DNA from: Prionace glauca
Lineage: Eukaryota > Chordata > Chondrichthyes > Carcharhiniformes > Carcharhinidae
Length of the DNA: 64,000 nucleotides
Direction: 5' to 3'
NCBI GenBank assembly: GCA_037974335.1
Contig: CM075733.1
Location: forward strand, 49,379,959 to 49,443,958
Shown: piece after piece, positions 1 to 10,449 of the stretch
How positions within the stretch are numbered: position 1 is the stretch's first letter
How the letters are laid out: every line of letters begins with the position of its first letter
Made by a program: the position numbers and the translations under genes
Notes under the pieces: generated by a model
The model's database searches: none
The model's input: the letters and a program-made list of their open reading frames with translations, nothing else
Told to the model about the DNA's origin: nothing

Positions 1-2045
1 AGAGCATATAACAGCACACATAGTTTACAGAATACTGATTAGAATGCGAATCTTTACAGCTAACCTGTTATTCAAGTCTTAATGATGCAGACAATGTGAG
101 TGGAGAGAGCATTAGGTTAAAGAGATGGGTATTGTCTCCACACAGTAAGTGAGATTTTACAATCCCAGGTAAATCATAAGGGTTACAGATAGTGCGACAT
201 GAACCCAAGATCCCTGTTGAGACTGTCCTCGTGTGTGCGGAACTTGGCTATCAGTCTCTGTTCAGCGACTCTGCACTGTCATGTGTCATGAAGGCCGCCT
301 TGGAGAATGCTTACCCCAAGATCAGAGACCGAATGCCCGTGACCGCTGAAGTGTTCGCCAACAGGGAGGGAATAGTCTTGCCAGGTAATTGTTGAGCAAT
401 GTTCATTCATCCATTGTCGTAGCGTCTGCATGGTCTCCCCAATGTACCATGCTTCGGGACATCCTTTCCGTATGAGGTAGACAACATTGACCGAGTTGCA
501 GGACTATGTACTGTGTACCTGGTGGATGGTGTTCTCACATGAGATGATGGCATCTGTGTTGATGATCTGGCACGTCTTGCAGAGATTGCTGTGGCAGGGT
601 TGTGTGGTGTTGTGATCACAGTTCTCCCGAAGGCTGGGTAGTTTGCTGCGAACAATGGTCTGTTTGAGGTTGTGTGGTTGTTTGAAGGCAAGAAGTGCGG
701 GTGTGGGGATGGCCCTGGCAAGATGTTCATCTTCATCAACGATATGTTGAAGACTCCAGAGAAGATGTAGCTTCTCCGCTCTGGGGAAGTACTGGACGAA
801 GGGTATTCTGTCCACCGTGTCCCATGTTTGTCTTCTGAAGAGGTTGGTGTGGTTTTTCGCTGTAGCGCGTTGGAACTGTCGATTGATGAGTTGAGCGCCA
901 TATCTTGTTCTTATGAGGGCATCTTTCAGCGTCTGGAGGTGTCTGTCATGATCCTCCTCATCTGAGCAGATCCTGTGTATATGGAAGGCTTGTCCATAGG
1001 GGATGGCTTCTTTAACGTGTTTAGGGTGGAAGCTGGAGAAGTGGAGCATTGTGAGCTGTGTCTGTGGGCTTGCGGTACAGTGAGGTGCTGAGGTGACCAT
1101 CCTTGTTGGAGATGCGTGTGTCCAAGAATGCAACCGATTCCGGACAGTAGTCCATGGTGAGTCTAATGGTGGGATGGAACTTGTTGATGTCATCATATCG
1201 TTGTTTCAGTGATTGTTCACCATGAGTCCAAAGGAAGAAAATGTCATCGATGTGTCTGGTGTATAGCATCGGTTGAAGATCTTGTGTGGTAAAGAAGTCT
1301 TGTTCGAACTTGTGCATGAAGATGTTGGCATATTGAGGTGCGAATTTGGCTCCCATGGCTGTTCCGTTTGTCTGGATGAAAAACTGATTGTTGAAGGTGA
1401 AGACATTGTGATCCAGGATAAAGTGGATGAGTTGTAAAATTGCATCTGGAAACTTGCAGTTGTCGGTGTTGAGTACTGAGGCAGTTGCAGCAATGCCATC
1501 GTCATGGGAGATGTTGGTGTAGAGTGCCAAGATATCCATTGTGACAAGGAGTGTCTCTGGTTCAACTGCTCCATGTGTGCTGTGTCTCCGTAGGAAGTCT
1601 GTAGTGTCGCGACAAAAGTGGGGGGTTCCTTGTACAATGGGTTTCAGGATGCCCTTGACATAGCCAGAGAGGTTCTTGCACAGGGTCCCATTGCCCGATA
1701 CGTTGGGACGGCTGGGTGTGTTTGCCCTGTGTATCTTTAGAAGGCAGTAGAGATCCCCGATGCGGGGAGTACGTGGAATGAGAGCACGGAGGGTGCTCTG
1801 AAGGTCCGGATCAAAGGTCTTGATCAGAGTGTTGAGTTGACGAGCGTGTTCTTTGGTCGGATCTGCGGGTAACTGTCTGTAGTGTTCCTCATTGTTCAGT
1901 TGTCGGTACACTTCTTTGTAGTAATCCATTCAGTTCAGTATGACAATGGCCCCTCCTTTGTCTGCTGGATTGATGACAATGTTGCAGTTGGTCTTGAGAG
2001 AGTGGATGGTGTTGTGTTTGCTTGGCTGATGTTCGGGGCTGCCGG
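1..2045 (-). mobile_element. Penelope-like element (PLE-1), long copy
   Basis: A Penelope-like retroelement read on the minus strand and running off the left window edge at its 3' side. Going from 2,045 down it holds a PLE reverse-transcriptase region, a linker, a GIY-YIG endonuclease region and an untranslated tail. The tail (about 1-190) recurs in inverted form at 2,335-2,510, so this copy and the one at 2,046-2,665 are joined head to head with their 3' tails pointing outward. PLEs are known to sit in the genome with inverted or tandem pseudo-LTRs, which fits. The related short copies elsewhere in the window belong to the same or sister subfamilies. Confidence 0.85.
192..2040 (-). pseudogene. 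PLE-1 reverse transcriptase / GIY-YIG endonuclease, broken
   Basis: Seen: an RT segment (1,021-1,929) with ADKGGAIVIL just upstream, the motif GTAMGAKFAPQYANIFM, the catalytic RHIDDIFFLW (Asp-Asp pair) and YRKPTDT, which is typical of PLE RTs. A frame change near 1,060 leads into the linker (504-1,196; SSFHPKHVKEAIPYGQ). After one in-frame stop near 492 comes the endonuclease with VVYLIRKGCPEAWYIGET, the GIY-YIG signature, then a short C-terminal region ending near 192. In PLEs the RT copies the template and the GIY-YIG nuclease opens the target. The protein cannot be made intact from this copy. The RT N-terminus is cut where the head-to-head partner begins. The assignment rests on motifs and is firm. 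Confidence 0.85.
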
Positions 2046-2665
2046 CTATCCCATTGTATCGGGCAATGGGACCCTGTGCAAGAACAGAGGGCATCCTGAA
2101 ACCCATTGTACAAGGACCCATTGACAATCACCAGGCAAGACTGTTCCCTTCCTGTTGGCGAACACTTCAGCGGTCATGGGCATTCGGTCTCTGATCTTCA
2201 GGTAAGCGTTTTCCAAGGCGGCCTTCACAACACACGACAACGCAGAGTTGCCGAGCAGAGACTGATAGCCAAATTCCGCACACATGAGGACGGTCTCAAC
2301 TGGGATCTTGGGTTCATGTTGCACTATCTGTAATCCCCATGACTTGCCTGGGCTTGTAAAATCTCACTCACTGTCCTGTGTGGAGACAATACACATCTCT
2401 TTAACCTAATGTTCTCTCCACTCACATTGTCTGCATCTTTAAGCCTTGAATAGACTCGCATTCTAATCAGTATTCTGTAAACTGCGTGTGCTGTTATATG
2501 CTCTGTCAGAGACCAGAGCTCTGCACTCACCTGACAAAAGAGCAAAGTTTACTTTGATAGCAAACTTGTGTGTTTACTATCAAATAAACCTGTTGGACTT
2601 TAACCTAGTGTTGTGAGACTTCTTACTGTGTTTATTCCAGTCCAACACCAGCATTTCCACATCTG
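2046..2665 (+). mobile_element. PLE-1 copy with internal deletion, head-to-head arm
   Basis: Plus-strand partner of the preceding copy. Bases 2,056-2,125 match a piece of its RT region (rc of about 1,625-1,705, about 18 bases shorter). They run directly into the C-terminal GIY-YIG region (2,106-2,333, SLPVGEHFSGHGHSVSDL) and then the 3' tail ending near 2,665. Most of RT and the endonuclease core are absent. The end (TTGTGAGACTTCTTACTGTG, then the CCACATC terminus) is the module repeated across the window. Confidence 0.8.
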
Positions 2666-3712
2666 GAAAGAGTTTCTGCAGACCGCAGCACAGTCCAGCT
2701 CCATCAAGTTTCAAGAAGACCACATCCCCTGTTTTGCTGTAAAGCAGTTACGTTTAATGGGAATCAGTGAATCTGACAGGCCAGAGAAAAGTTACGTGCC
2801 AAAGGTAAGTAGATGGAATTCAAGTAGGCGGAAGGTGCAGAGGTCAGGGGCGATGATATATGCCTGCATGCATTAGAATGTGTTCAGCAGAGCAAGGGTT
2901 AATGTAGGAGTGGAAAGTGGTACTATTCACTGTGTGATGGGTGCTCGCCAGAGCAAGAGTTAACATGGGGCCAGAGAGTGGCACTGCCCACAGTGTGATG
3001 TATACAGACACATGGTAAAATACTCTCAGGCTCGAAATTTACAGCTTTTCTTGCTGGCGAGATCTTCTGGTCCACCAACAGTGAACTCCTGCTGAGTGTT
3101 TTCTGGACGTTGGGGCGGGGGGTGGGGTGGTGGCGGGGGGGATGGATTTAATGGGAAGTTCCATCAATAGCAGCAGGGCCAGAAGGTTCCACTGTCAGCC
3201 AACAGCAGGCCACCTCCCACTGCTGCAGGACACATAGTAGGGGGCACAGAGAATCCTCCCCTCTCCATTTGAGATAAGTTTTGAAGCAAAACTCTATAAC
3301 CAACTAACCTGCACAGTAGAACTAATGCCATGCATGAGCATACTGAAACTGTAAATAGCTAAAGCCCACCAATAAAGATGTTTACATTTAAACATACAAG
3401 TCACAAGGTCTCAACAATCAAACATCACCACAGCAGCATAAAGAACCCATGTTATGACAGGAAGTCAGGGGAAACCTTGGGGGTGTTAGAGTGGTGGGAA
3501 TAACTGTGAGGGATTAATTGTAGGGAGTGTGGATTTAAATCACATTTTCAGGTAGTTCCAGTGCAGCGCAATTACTCGGAGAATGTTAGTGCATTCAGGC
3601 ACTTCAGAGATGGAATCCCTAGAGTATGTTTGGGGTACCCCCAAATCTGATGTTGGGGAACTAGGAAGTTACAGTCTCTTGATCTTGATAATGTAGTTCA
3701 CTTTTTTTACTT
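2666..3712. other. no gene seen; intron or flank of the CD200-like gene
   Basis: No convincing coding or RNA signal. It contains a G-rich run at about 3,112-3,145 and diffuse old repeat-like text around 3,035-3,230 that I could not classify. Confidence 0.4.
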
Positions 3713-3750
3713 TCAAACTAATTTTATTTTTACATCTGTTTCAGTCTTAC

Positions 3751-4077
3751 CATGTACAGTAAGGCAGGTCTTCCCAATACTTTGGCCACTTCTCAATGTA
3801 TGAAAGATACACTGATAACATCCTTCATCTTCAAGTTTCACTCCAGATAATACAACAGTGGACGCTTGCATCTTTGATGATACATAAGTAGCTCGGCCAG
3901 TAAATGACCCAAAAAAATTGGCTTCAAATTTTTCACTAAATGTAGCAATATTGTCTTCAGATTGACCATTTAACTTTTGCCAGGTTACCTGCAGAATGTC
4001 TTCTTTTTGCAAAGTACAGCTGAAGGTAACATTTTCACCTAAAACCGCTGTCATATTTGCCTGTGTCTCCACATTTA
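3751..4077 (-). CDS. CD200: CD200-like IgV exon 2 (distal)
   Basis: A 327-bp exon coding one IgV domain. The acceptor (TTTCACAG at 4,078-4,085) and donor (GTAAGA at 3,745-3,750) are canonical and both phases are 1. The domain shows B-strand NVTFSC, the core Trp in LQVTWQK, and DEGCYQC in strand F. The additional Cys before Tyr and another in strand G (GKTCLTVHG) form the extra disulfide pair typical of CD200 (OX-2). CD200 family proteins are membrane glycoproteins that signal inhibition through CD200R on myeloid cells. Glycosylation sites NMT and NVT are visible. It is about 60% identical by eye to the exon at 4,751-5,086. Because both are phase 1-1, they can be spliced in series or as alternatives. 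Downstream Ig, membrane and tail exons are not in the window. Ortholog versus CD200-like paralog is undecided. Confidence 0.82.
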
Positions 4078-4244
4078 CTGTGAAATGGAAAAAAAGAAGA
4101 TAGTCAAACACCTCAATTGTTCCGCAAACGTTTTATGTAATGTATTTATCTCCGAAGTATTCAGAAGTTTACAGCCTGCAGCAGACTGAGAATGTTACTA
4201 TAGCTCAATCATTGTACATTCAGTCCCAACAGGGTTGTTGGCTC

Positions 4245-4510
4245 AAAATGCTCTCCAAAGTTTAACTGCAAACTCTAGACTGACACTTCCAGTACAGTAG
4301 TGAGAGAGGACTGTGCTATTGGAGGTGCTGCCTTTCAGATGAGATGTTAAACATAGGCTGCATTAGCACTCTCCAGGAGAAAGTTAGAAATACCATATTG
4401 GATCCAGAGTGGTGGAAAATTTCTCCCCCTCTCCATCTGCTGTCTGGTCAATACAGATGCATTAATGAACATTATTAAGGTACATTATTTGGTCATTAAT
4501 TGGTTAGTGC
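4245..4510 (+). repeat. SINE-2 fragment (GATGAGATGTTAAAC core)
   Basis: A decayed tRNA-derived SINE body recognised by 'tgcctttcagatgagatgttaaac' (in pieces), the later 'ggtcattaat' block, and the weak tRNA-like left part. This SINE is common in fish and shark DNA; I give no family name. It lies in the intron between the two CD200-like V exons. Confidence 0.6.
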
Positions 4511-4750
4511 CTGGCCCTCAATTTTCAGTGGGCCTGTTTTTGATTAGACGCATTACATTCTATGATGTCACAAGAGGAATTCATGGATTTTTATATCTCC
4601 TTCATGTTGGTCTTCAATCAGGCAACACTTTGTAAATAAAGCTGCATTGATTTGTTTCAGTAGATCAAGGTATGGCACCTCAGAAATCATTTTCCCTCAT
4701 TGTCAAATTGATCAGAAACAATAACACATTCACAACAGTATTTATCATAC

Positions 4751-5086
4751 CATGTAGAGTGAGGCAGATCTTCCCAATACTTTGGCCATTTCTGAATGAA
4801 GTAAAGACACAGTGATAACATCCTTCATCTTCATGACTCACTCCAAATAGCACAATCGTGGAGACTTGCGCCCTTGATGGAATGTGAACAGCTCGATCAA
4901 GAAATGATTCAAGAAAATTGGGTCCGAACTTGGCACTATATGTAGCAACAGTCTGCTCAGATTGACCATTTATCTTTTGCCAGGTGACCTGTAGGATATC
5001 TTCTAAATGTGAAGTACAGTTGAAGGTAACGTTTTCATGTAAATGTGCTGTCATATTCTCTTGTATCTCCACGTCCAGGAGATTTC
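4751..5086 (-). CDS. CD200: CD200-like IgV exon 1 (proximal)
   Basis: A 336-bp phase 1-1 exon. The acceptor (TTTCACAG) lies just above 5,086 and the donor (GTATGA) just below 4,751. Joined to the signal-peptide exon at 22,708-22,792 it reads through without a stop (…AVDG-NLLDVEIQ). It codes an IgV domain with NVTFNC (strand B), LQVTWQK (strand C), HEDEGCYHC (strand F) and GKICLTLHG (strand G), the CD200 pattern including the extra cysteine pair. Predicted N-glycosylation sites are NMT, NVT and NCT. Length matches the CD200 V domain. The 674-bp spacing to the second V exon suggests a tandem exon duplication. Function as an inhibitory ligand is inferred from the family. Confidence 0.85.
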
Positions 5087-5194
5087 CTGTGAAATAGAAA
5101 ATTATGGTAAAACATCAATTGCTCACTAACATCATCTGTGATGTATTCTGCTCTAAAATATACAGAGGTTTATAAGTTACAGTGGATTGTCCTG

Positions 5195-5725
5195 TCAGCT
5201 GTGGTTCAGTGGTAGCACTCTCATGTCTGAGTCAGAAGAAGCTGAATATTAAATACCTGTAGAGCCAGAGCTATAAAATGTAGTGAGCTGTTCAAACGTC
5301 CATTGACTTTGACGGGACCATAAGATCCTATCCATGTATAATTCCACCAATGTTCTGGGTTTAAGTCGCACTCCAAAGACTTGTTTGTAAAATCTAGTTT
5401 GACATTGCCAAGGCAGTAATGAGCGAGTACTGCTGTCTTGCAGATGAAATACTAAACATCTGCCCTCTCGGGTGAATGTAAGACATACCGGGGGAAGATC
5501 AGAGAAGTTATCCATACTGCCCTGGACAATATTGATCCCTGAACCAATACTGTTAAAACAGACAATGTAGTCATTATCACATTAGCGTTTGGGGGATATT
5601 TCTGTACGCTATTTGGTTGCTATATTCTGCAAATTACAACAGTGATCATACATTCAAGTGCACTATTAACAGGCTGCAAAGCATTTTGGGAAAATCTGGA
5701 CTACTTGAATTGTTGGAAGCTTTTT
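5195..5725 (+). repeat. SINE-2 copy, interrupted in its tRNA-like head
   Basis: The head is 'gtggttcagtggtagcactc' at 5,209-5,228. The A-box/B-box-like text is split by about 105 bases (about 5,245-5,350), after which GGGTTTAAGTCGCACTCC resumes. The body continues to the 'gcaaagcattttggg' end near 5,690. Bases 5,347-5,400 are copied exactly at 6,350-6,403. Confidence 0.6.
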
Positions 5726-6030
5726 CCCAGAGCAGAAATGACAATCATAAGACGGCACAAGTTCAAGATAAGGGGGAAAAGGTTCAGTGGAGATGTGTGG
5801 GGAAAGTTTTTTACATAGAGAGTGGTAGGAGCCTGGAATGGACTGTCAAGTGAGGTGGTTAAGACAGTTATGTTAGCCACATTTAAGACTTATCTTGCTA
5901 GATATACAAACAAATGGGGAATAAAGGGATATAAGTGATTGGTCCAGATAAGTAAATGTGTTTGATGCAGGCTTGGAGGGCCGAAGGGCGTGTACCTATG
6001 CTGTACTGTTCTTTGTTCTTGTTGTTAATA
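5715..6030 (+). repeat. CR1-like LINE 3' end (old)
   Basis: Carries the C-terminal RT/UTR text common to this clade: ttttttacatagagagtggt, then ggagggccgaagggcgtg, then a TTCTTTGTTCTTG terminus. It is 5' truncated with no frame left. Confidence 0.6.
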
Positions 6031-6134
6031 TTCATGACAACATTCTTACATTAAATTCCACTCACAAAGAATTAAATTTAAACAAACTCTGCTTCATGGA
6101 ACATGATAAATTCAAATGAATTAGCTGAAGAATT

Positions 6135-6500
6135 TCTGTTTCATAGATTCATAGAACAGAATAGCTCAGTACAAACCCTTCGGTCCTCGATGTTGTGTCG
6201 AGCTATGTCCGAACCCAAGATGAAGCTGTCCCACTCCCTATCATTCTGGTGTGTTCCATGTGCCCATCCAATAACCGCTCGAAAGTTCCAAAAGCATCTG
6301 ACTCCACTATCGCAGCAGGCAGTGCATTCCACACCCCAACCACACTCCGCCAATGTTCTGGGTTTAAGTCGCACTCCAAAGACTTGTTTGTAAAATCTAG
6401 TTTTAGAATCTACCTTGGGCATCCCTTCTATATCTCCCACCATGAACTTTATAGTTATGCCCCCTAGTAAGAGCTACATCCAACCGAGGAAATAGTCTCT
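6135..6500 (-). repeat. CR1-like LINE 3' end, with a 54-bp foreign block
   Basis: Reverse-oriented LINE tail (catagattcatagaacag at its terminus, ggcagtgcattccacaccc inside). Bases 6,350-6,403 are not LINE sequence but an exact copy of part of the SINE at 5,347-5,400. They replace a short piece of the LINE. Confidence 0.6.
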
Positions 6501-6504
6501 GAAC

Positions 6505-6785
6505 ATCCTCGGGTCGGGTCACTGCCTGTGTGGAGTTTGCACATTCTCCTCGTGTCTGCGTGGGTTTTCTCCGGGTGCTCCGGTTTCCTCCCACAGTCCA
6601 AAGATATGCGGGTTAGGTTCATTGGCTATGCTAAAATTGCCCCTTAGTGTCCTGGGATGTATAGGTTAGAGGGATTAGCAGGTAAAATGTGTAGGGATAT
6701 GGGGATAGGGTCTGGGTGGGATTGTGTTCGGTGCAGACTCGATGGGCCGAAGGGCCTGTTTCTGCACTGTAGGGTTCTATGGTTC
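6505..6785 (+). repeat. V-SINE/HE1-like SINE, head missing
   Basis: The body includes the conserved central block (TTTGCACATTCTCCTCGTGT, then CTCCGGTTTCCTCCCACAGT). The tail is GCAGACTCGATGGGCCGAAG followed by a TTCTATGG end. The tRNA-derived head is absent. Confidence 0.75.
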
Positions 6786-6796
6786 AAAAGTCAGTC

Positions 6797-6862
6797 ATGA
6801 TGTGGGTATGCTGGCGTTGGACTGGCGTAAACACAATAAAAAGTCTGACAACACCAGGTGGA
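6797..6862 (-). mobile_element. PLE-1B terminal fragment
   Basis: About 66 bases of the PLE-1B 3' terminus in reverse (gatgtgggtatgctggcgtt … gtctgacaacaccagg). It abuts the CR1-like LINE directly, and the chimeric junction keeps an open frame across it. Confidence 0.75.
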
Positions 6863-7855
6863 TTGAGAACTGGCTGGGAAATAGGAGACAGAGGGTAGCT
6901 GTGGAAGGGACCTTGTCGGGCTGGAGGCCAGTGACCAGTGGTGTGCCGCAGGGCTCAGTACTGGGACCTCTCCTCTTTGTAGTCTACATAAATGACTTGG
7001 AAGAGGGCGTAGGTGGTGTGATTAGCAAGTTTGCTGATGACACCAAGATGGCAGGGTTGGCGGGTACGGAACTGGATTGTCAGGTGATACAACAGGATAT
7101 AGATAGGTTGGTGCAGTGGGCAGATAGGTGGCAGATGGCATTTAATCCTGACAAATGTGAGGTGATGCATTTTGGACGGAATAATGCAGAGAGGAGCTAT
7201 GTGATTAAAGGGAGGCCGATTAGGAGTATAGACATACAGAGGGACCTGGGAGTGCAGGTTCACAAATCCATGAAGGTTGCATCACACGTGGAGAAGGTTG
7301 TTAGGAAGGCTTATGGGATGTTGGCCTTTATAGGAAGGGGCATAGAGTATAAAAGCTGCTGTCTAATGCTTCAGCTGTACAAAACGTTGGTTAGACCGCA
7401 TTTGGAGTACTGTGTCCAGTTCTGGTCACCTTACTACCGGAAGGACGTGGAGTCTCTGGAAAGGGTGCAGAGGAGGTTTACCAGGATGTTGCCTGGCATG
7501 GGGGGACTGGGTTACGAGGAGAGGTTGAAGAAACTGGGACTATTCTCCTTGGAAAGGCGGAGATTGAGAGGGGACATGATAGAAGTATATAAGATAATGA
7601 AGGGAATGGATAGAGTTAATAGTGAGAGACTGCTCCCTAGACTGGATACAAACACGAGAGGTCATCATTTAAGGGTGAGGGGGAGAGGTATAATTTGGAG
7701 GTGAGAAGAAGGTTCTTTACGCAGAGAGTTGTAGGGGTCTGGAACGCGCTACCGAGTAGGGTGGTGGAGGCAGGAACATTGGACTCGTTTAAGATGCAGT
7801 TAGATAGGCACATGAGTGAAACGAGAATGGAGGGATATGGTAGGGGATATTAAAT
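6863..7855 (+). mobile_element. CR1-clade LINE (subfamily B), RT C-terminal part
   Basis: A 5'-truncated LINE coding the RT from the fingers/palm boundary onward: TSGVPQGSVLGPLLF, the catalytic box SKFADDTK, then the CR1 C-terminal region (FNPDKCEVMHFG, VRPHLEYCVQFWSPYYRKD, YEERLKKLGLFSLERRRLRG). The frame is open from about 6,857 to 7,704 and then lost in the 3' part. The fragment is relatively well kept, so it is probably younger than its neighbours. Its 5' end is a PLE tail and not its own sequence. Confidence 0.85.
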
Positions 7856-8054
7856 AGGGTTAAACCTCGGGAGACACCGGAAAGGCAGGCTGTAAGATTA
7901 ATATTTTTGACTTTATTCCACAGGTGGAGGTCCACCTCGTGTCAAACGAGGGGCATTCACACGGCGGGTCGTGCCTGGGCTGCTCTTGGAAGTTCCAGGA
8001 GTGGCTTAGAACTTCGTGTCGGTGTGTGTGCTTGATCCTGGACCGGTAGATGGG
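7856..8054. repeat. unclassified repeat shared with 50,440-50,600
   Basis: Bases about 7,920-8,000 match, in reverse complement, about 50,470-50,585 (ggtccac…gtgtcaaacgaggggcat against the diverged 50.5-kb copy). The element has no coding potential visible and I could not name it. Confidence 0.45.
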
Positions 8055-8345
8055 CGCCGCAACAGCTCAGTGACTAGCACTGCTGGCTGTGCAGGCACAT
8101 GGATTTGGGCCTGTGTCTGTGGGAGTTTGCGCATTCTCCCTGTGGTTGCGTGGGTTTCCTCCGGGCGCTCCGGTTTCCTCCCACACCCCAAAAATGTGCT
8201 CTCAGGCTAATCGGTTTTTAACAAATTGACACTATTTCTTCCCTGAATCTGACTGAGTAGGGTTCCATTCATAGATATGCAGGGTAGAATAGGTGCAGGG
8301 TGATATGGCGGCGCGGGCTCGTTGGGCCGAAGGGCCTGTTTCCCG
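8055..8345 (+). repeat. V-SINE/HE1-like SINE head and body plus LINE-like tail
   Basis: tRNA-like head 'cagctcagtgactagcactg', then the conserved CTCCGGTTTCCTCCCACACC block ending near 8,190. After about 30 unassigned bases a 'gggccgaagggcctgtttcc … TTCTTTGTTC' tail follows. Confidence 0.6.
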
Positions 8346-8359
8346 TGCTGGATTGTTCT

Positions 8360-8990
8360 TTGTTCTTTGTATCCACTCTATCTGTCCCCCGATCATCTTA
8401 TAAACTTCTATATTAAGTCGCCTCTCAAGCTCCTCCGATCCAAAGAGAAAAGCCCCAGCTCCCTCAACCTTTCCTCATAAGGCCTACCCTTCAAACCAGG
8501 CAGCGTTCTGATAAATCTCCTCTGCACTCTCTCCAATGTTTCCACGTCCTTCTTATAGTGAGGCAACCAGAACGGCACACAATATTTCAAATGTGGTCTC
8601 ACCAAGGTCCTGTATGGTTGCAGCATAACCCCAAGGCTCTTAAACTCAAACCCCCTGTTAATAAACGCTAACACACTATAAGCTTCTTCGCGGCTCTATC
8701 CACTTGAGCGGCAACCTTCAGAGATCTGTGGATATGAACCCCAAGGTCTCTCTGTTCCTCCACATTCCTCAGAATCCTGCCGTTGACCCTATAATCCTCA
8801 TTCAAGTTTGTCCTACCAAAATGAATCACCTCACACTTATCAGGGTTAAACTCCACCTGCTATTTTTCAGCCCAGCTCTGCATCCTATTAATGTCTCTTT
8901 GCAGCCTACAAATGCCCTCCACCTCATCCACTACTCCACCAATCTTGGTATCATCAGCAGTTTTGTGCACATCACTTCATCTTGTGAAAA
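8360..8990 (-). mobile_element. CR1-like LINE (older subfamily), RT C-terminal part
   Basis: Two reverse frames (8,408-8,674 and 8,668-8,856) give VRPHLKYCVPFWLPHYKKDV, PYEERLRELGLFSLDRRSLR and EFNPDKCEVIHFG. A frameshift separates them near 8,670. Text corresponding to the FADDTK region is visible up to about 8,990 but decayed. Confidence 0.75.
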
Positions 8991-9954
8991 TTGGGAGCAG
9001 TTGTTTAGATGCTTCACTGTCATTCGTTATTAACATTTTGGGAATTTGTTGAGTTGGGATGAGCACAACCTAAGTTATCGGAACAGGCTATGTAAGAACA
9101 ATGTGGAAGATTTTCAGTTCATGGTAGCAGCCTTGATTGGCACCTCATTTGGGCAATTTCCAAATTCAAGCAGCCTGAGAAAGATTTGAGGTCAAGTGTT
9201 TGTCTACCTGGCCAGCTGGGACACTGGAACTGGGATTATGTTTGTTCTAGCTGAGCAGAACTTTATTGACCCTCCAACACTAACTTATACGTGACCCAGT
9301 TTCCCAGCCTGGGGTTCAGCCCATTTTGCACAGCACACTTCTGGCAGGATTTGCCCCAATAAGAGGGAGCCTTGCTTTGCCTGACCAATAAATTCCAGCA
9401 GCACTGTAGAAGGAGAGGTAACCAGGCAGATACTGCAGCTGAAATGTCCTGAAGCTAGGAAGATAAGAAACAAGGGCCAGAATGGGATTGTCAACTGTTC
9501 AATGTATCCGTTTCACCACATGATCTCCCGACTCCAGGGCCATGCTCAGTCAAACAGCCATTTATTCCATCAATACTCTTAGGCCAAATAAGTGAACTTG
9601 CTTGAGGAAAATATTTTCCTTTCACCATTCTTATGATTTTTTTTCCTGGGTTGCTCTCAGTAACATTGTGGAGATTAATGTTTAGTTCTTGGAGACTCTG
9701 GGTCAATCCTTGCTGGTTGGAATGGGGGAATCTGGAGAGTGGCTCAATAAGGTTCCCCTGGAGCAGCAATAACTGGCCTTGTCTCAGTCAACCTCTACAG
9801 TTACACACCTCTTCACATTGACTATATTCCTGCAATTCTAGATTGCTCATTCTTTACTCCCCCTGTTCTTTCAGGCACCACAACTTATCTGTCAGTAACT
9901 CTCTCCGATAATTTCTTCATCATGTTATTATCATGGTATTTGTCATGTCGTACT
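8991..9954. other. no feature recognised (intronic)
   Basis: Short frames exist on both strands but none shows a domain, signal peptide or splice-bounded coding pattern. Confidence 0.4.
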
Positions 9955-10283
9955 TAGAATCAAAGAATCCCTACAGTGCAGAAGGAGGCCATTTGGCGCA
10001 TTGAGACTGCACTGACCAGAATCCCACCCAGGCCCTATCTCTTTAACCTCACCTATTAACACTGCTAGTCCCCCTGACACTAAGGGACAATTTAGCATGG
10101 CCAATCAACTTAACCTGCACATCCTGGAGTGTGGGAGGAAACTAGAGTACCCGGAGGAGACCCACACAGACACAGGGAGAATGTGCAAACTCCACACAGA
10201 CAGCGACCTGAGGCCAGAACTGAGCCTGGGTCCCTGATGCTGTGAGGCAGCAGTGCTAACCACTCTGCCACCATGCTGTCTTG
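9955..10283 (-). repeat. V-SINE/HE1-like SINE, near full length
   Basis: Read on the minus strand: a tRNA-derived head (gcatggtggcagagtggtta, B box near 10,225), the central block (gtctgtgtggagtttgcaca … cctccgggtactctag) and a tail ending in a ttctttgattc-like terminus at 9,955. Heads like this explain tRNA-like signals here; they are not tRNA genes. Confidence 0.8.
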
Positions 10284-10449
10284 AGCCACATTATTGCACA
10301 TACCAGTGTTTACACACATTCAGAAGCATGTGCTTACACATCATGAAAGAATGAACCAAATATTAAAGAAACAATCTGACGAAAATGAACCAAACAGCAA
10401 TTTTGTGTATTTTCTTACCGTTCCATTGATTTATTTTTACATCCACTTT

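Noticed and set aside
10200-10283. tRNA-like A and B boxes
   Set aside because: They belong to the tRNA-derived head of the SINE. No cloverleaf with intact anticodon arm and acceptor could be formed, and the same head recurs in the other SINE copies.
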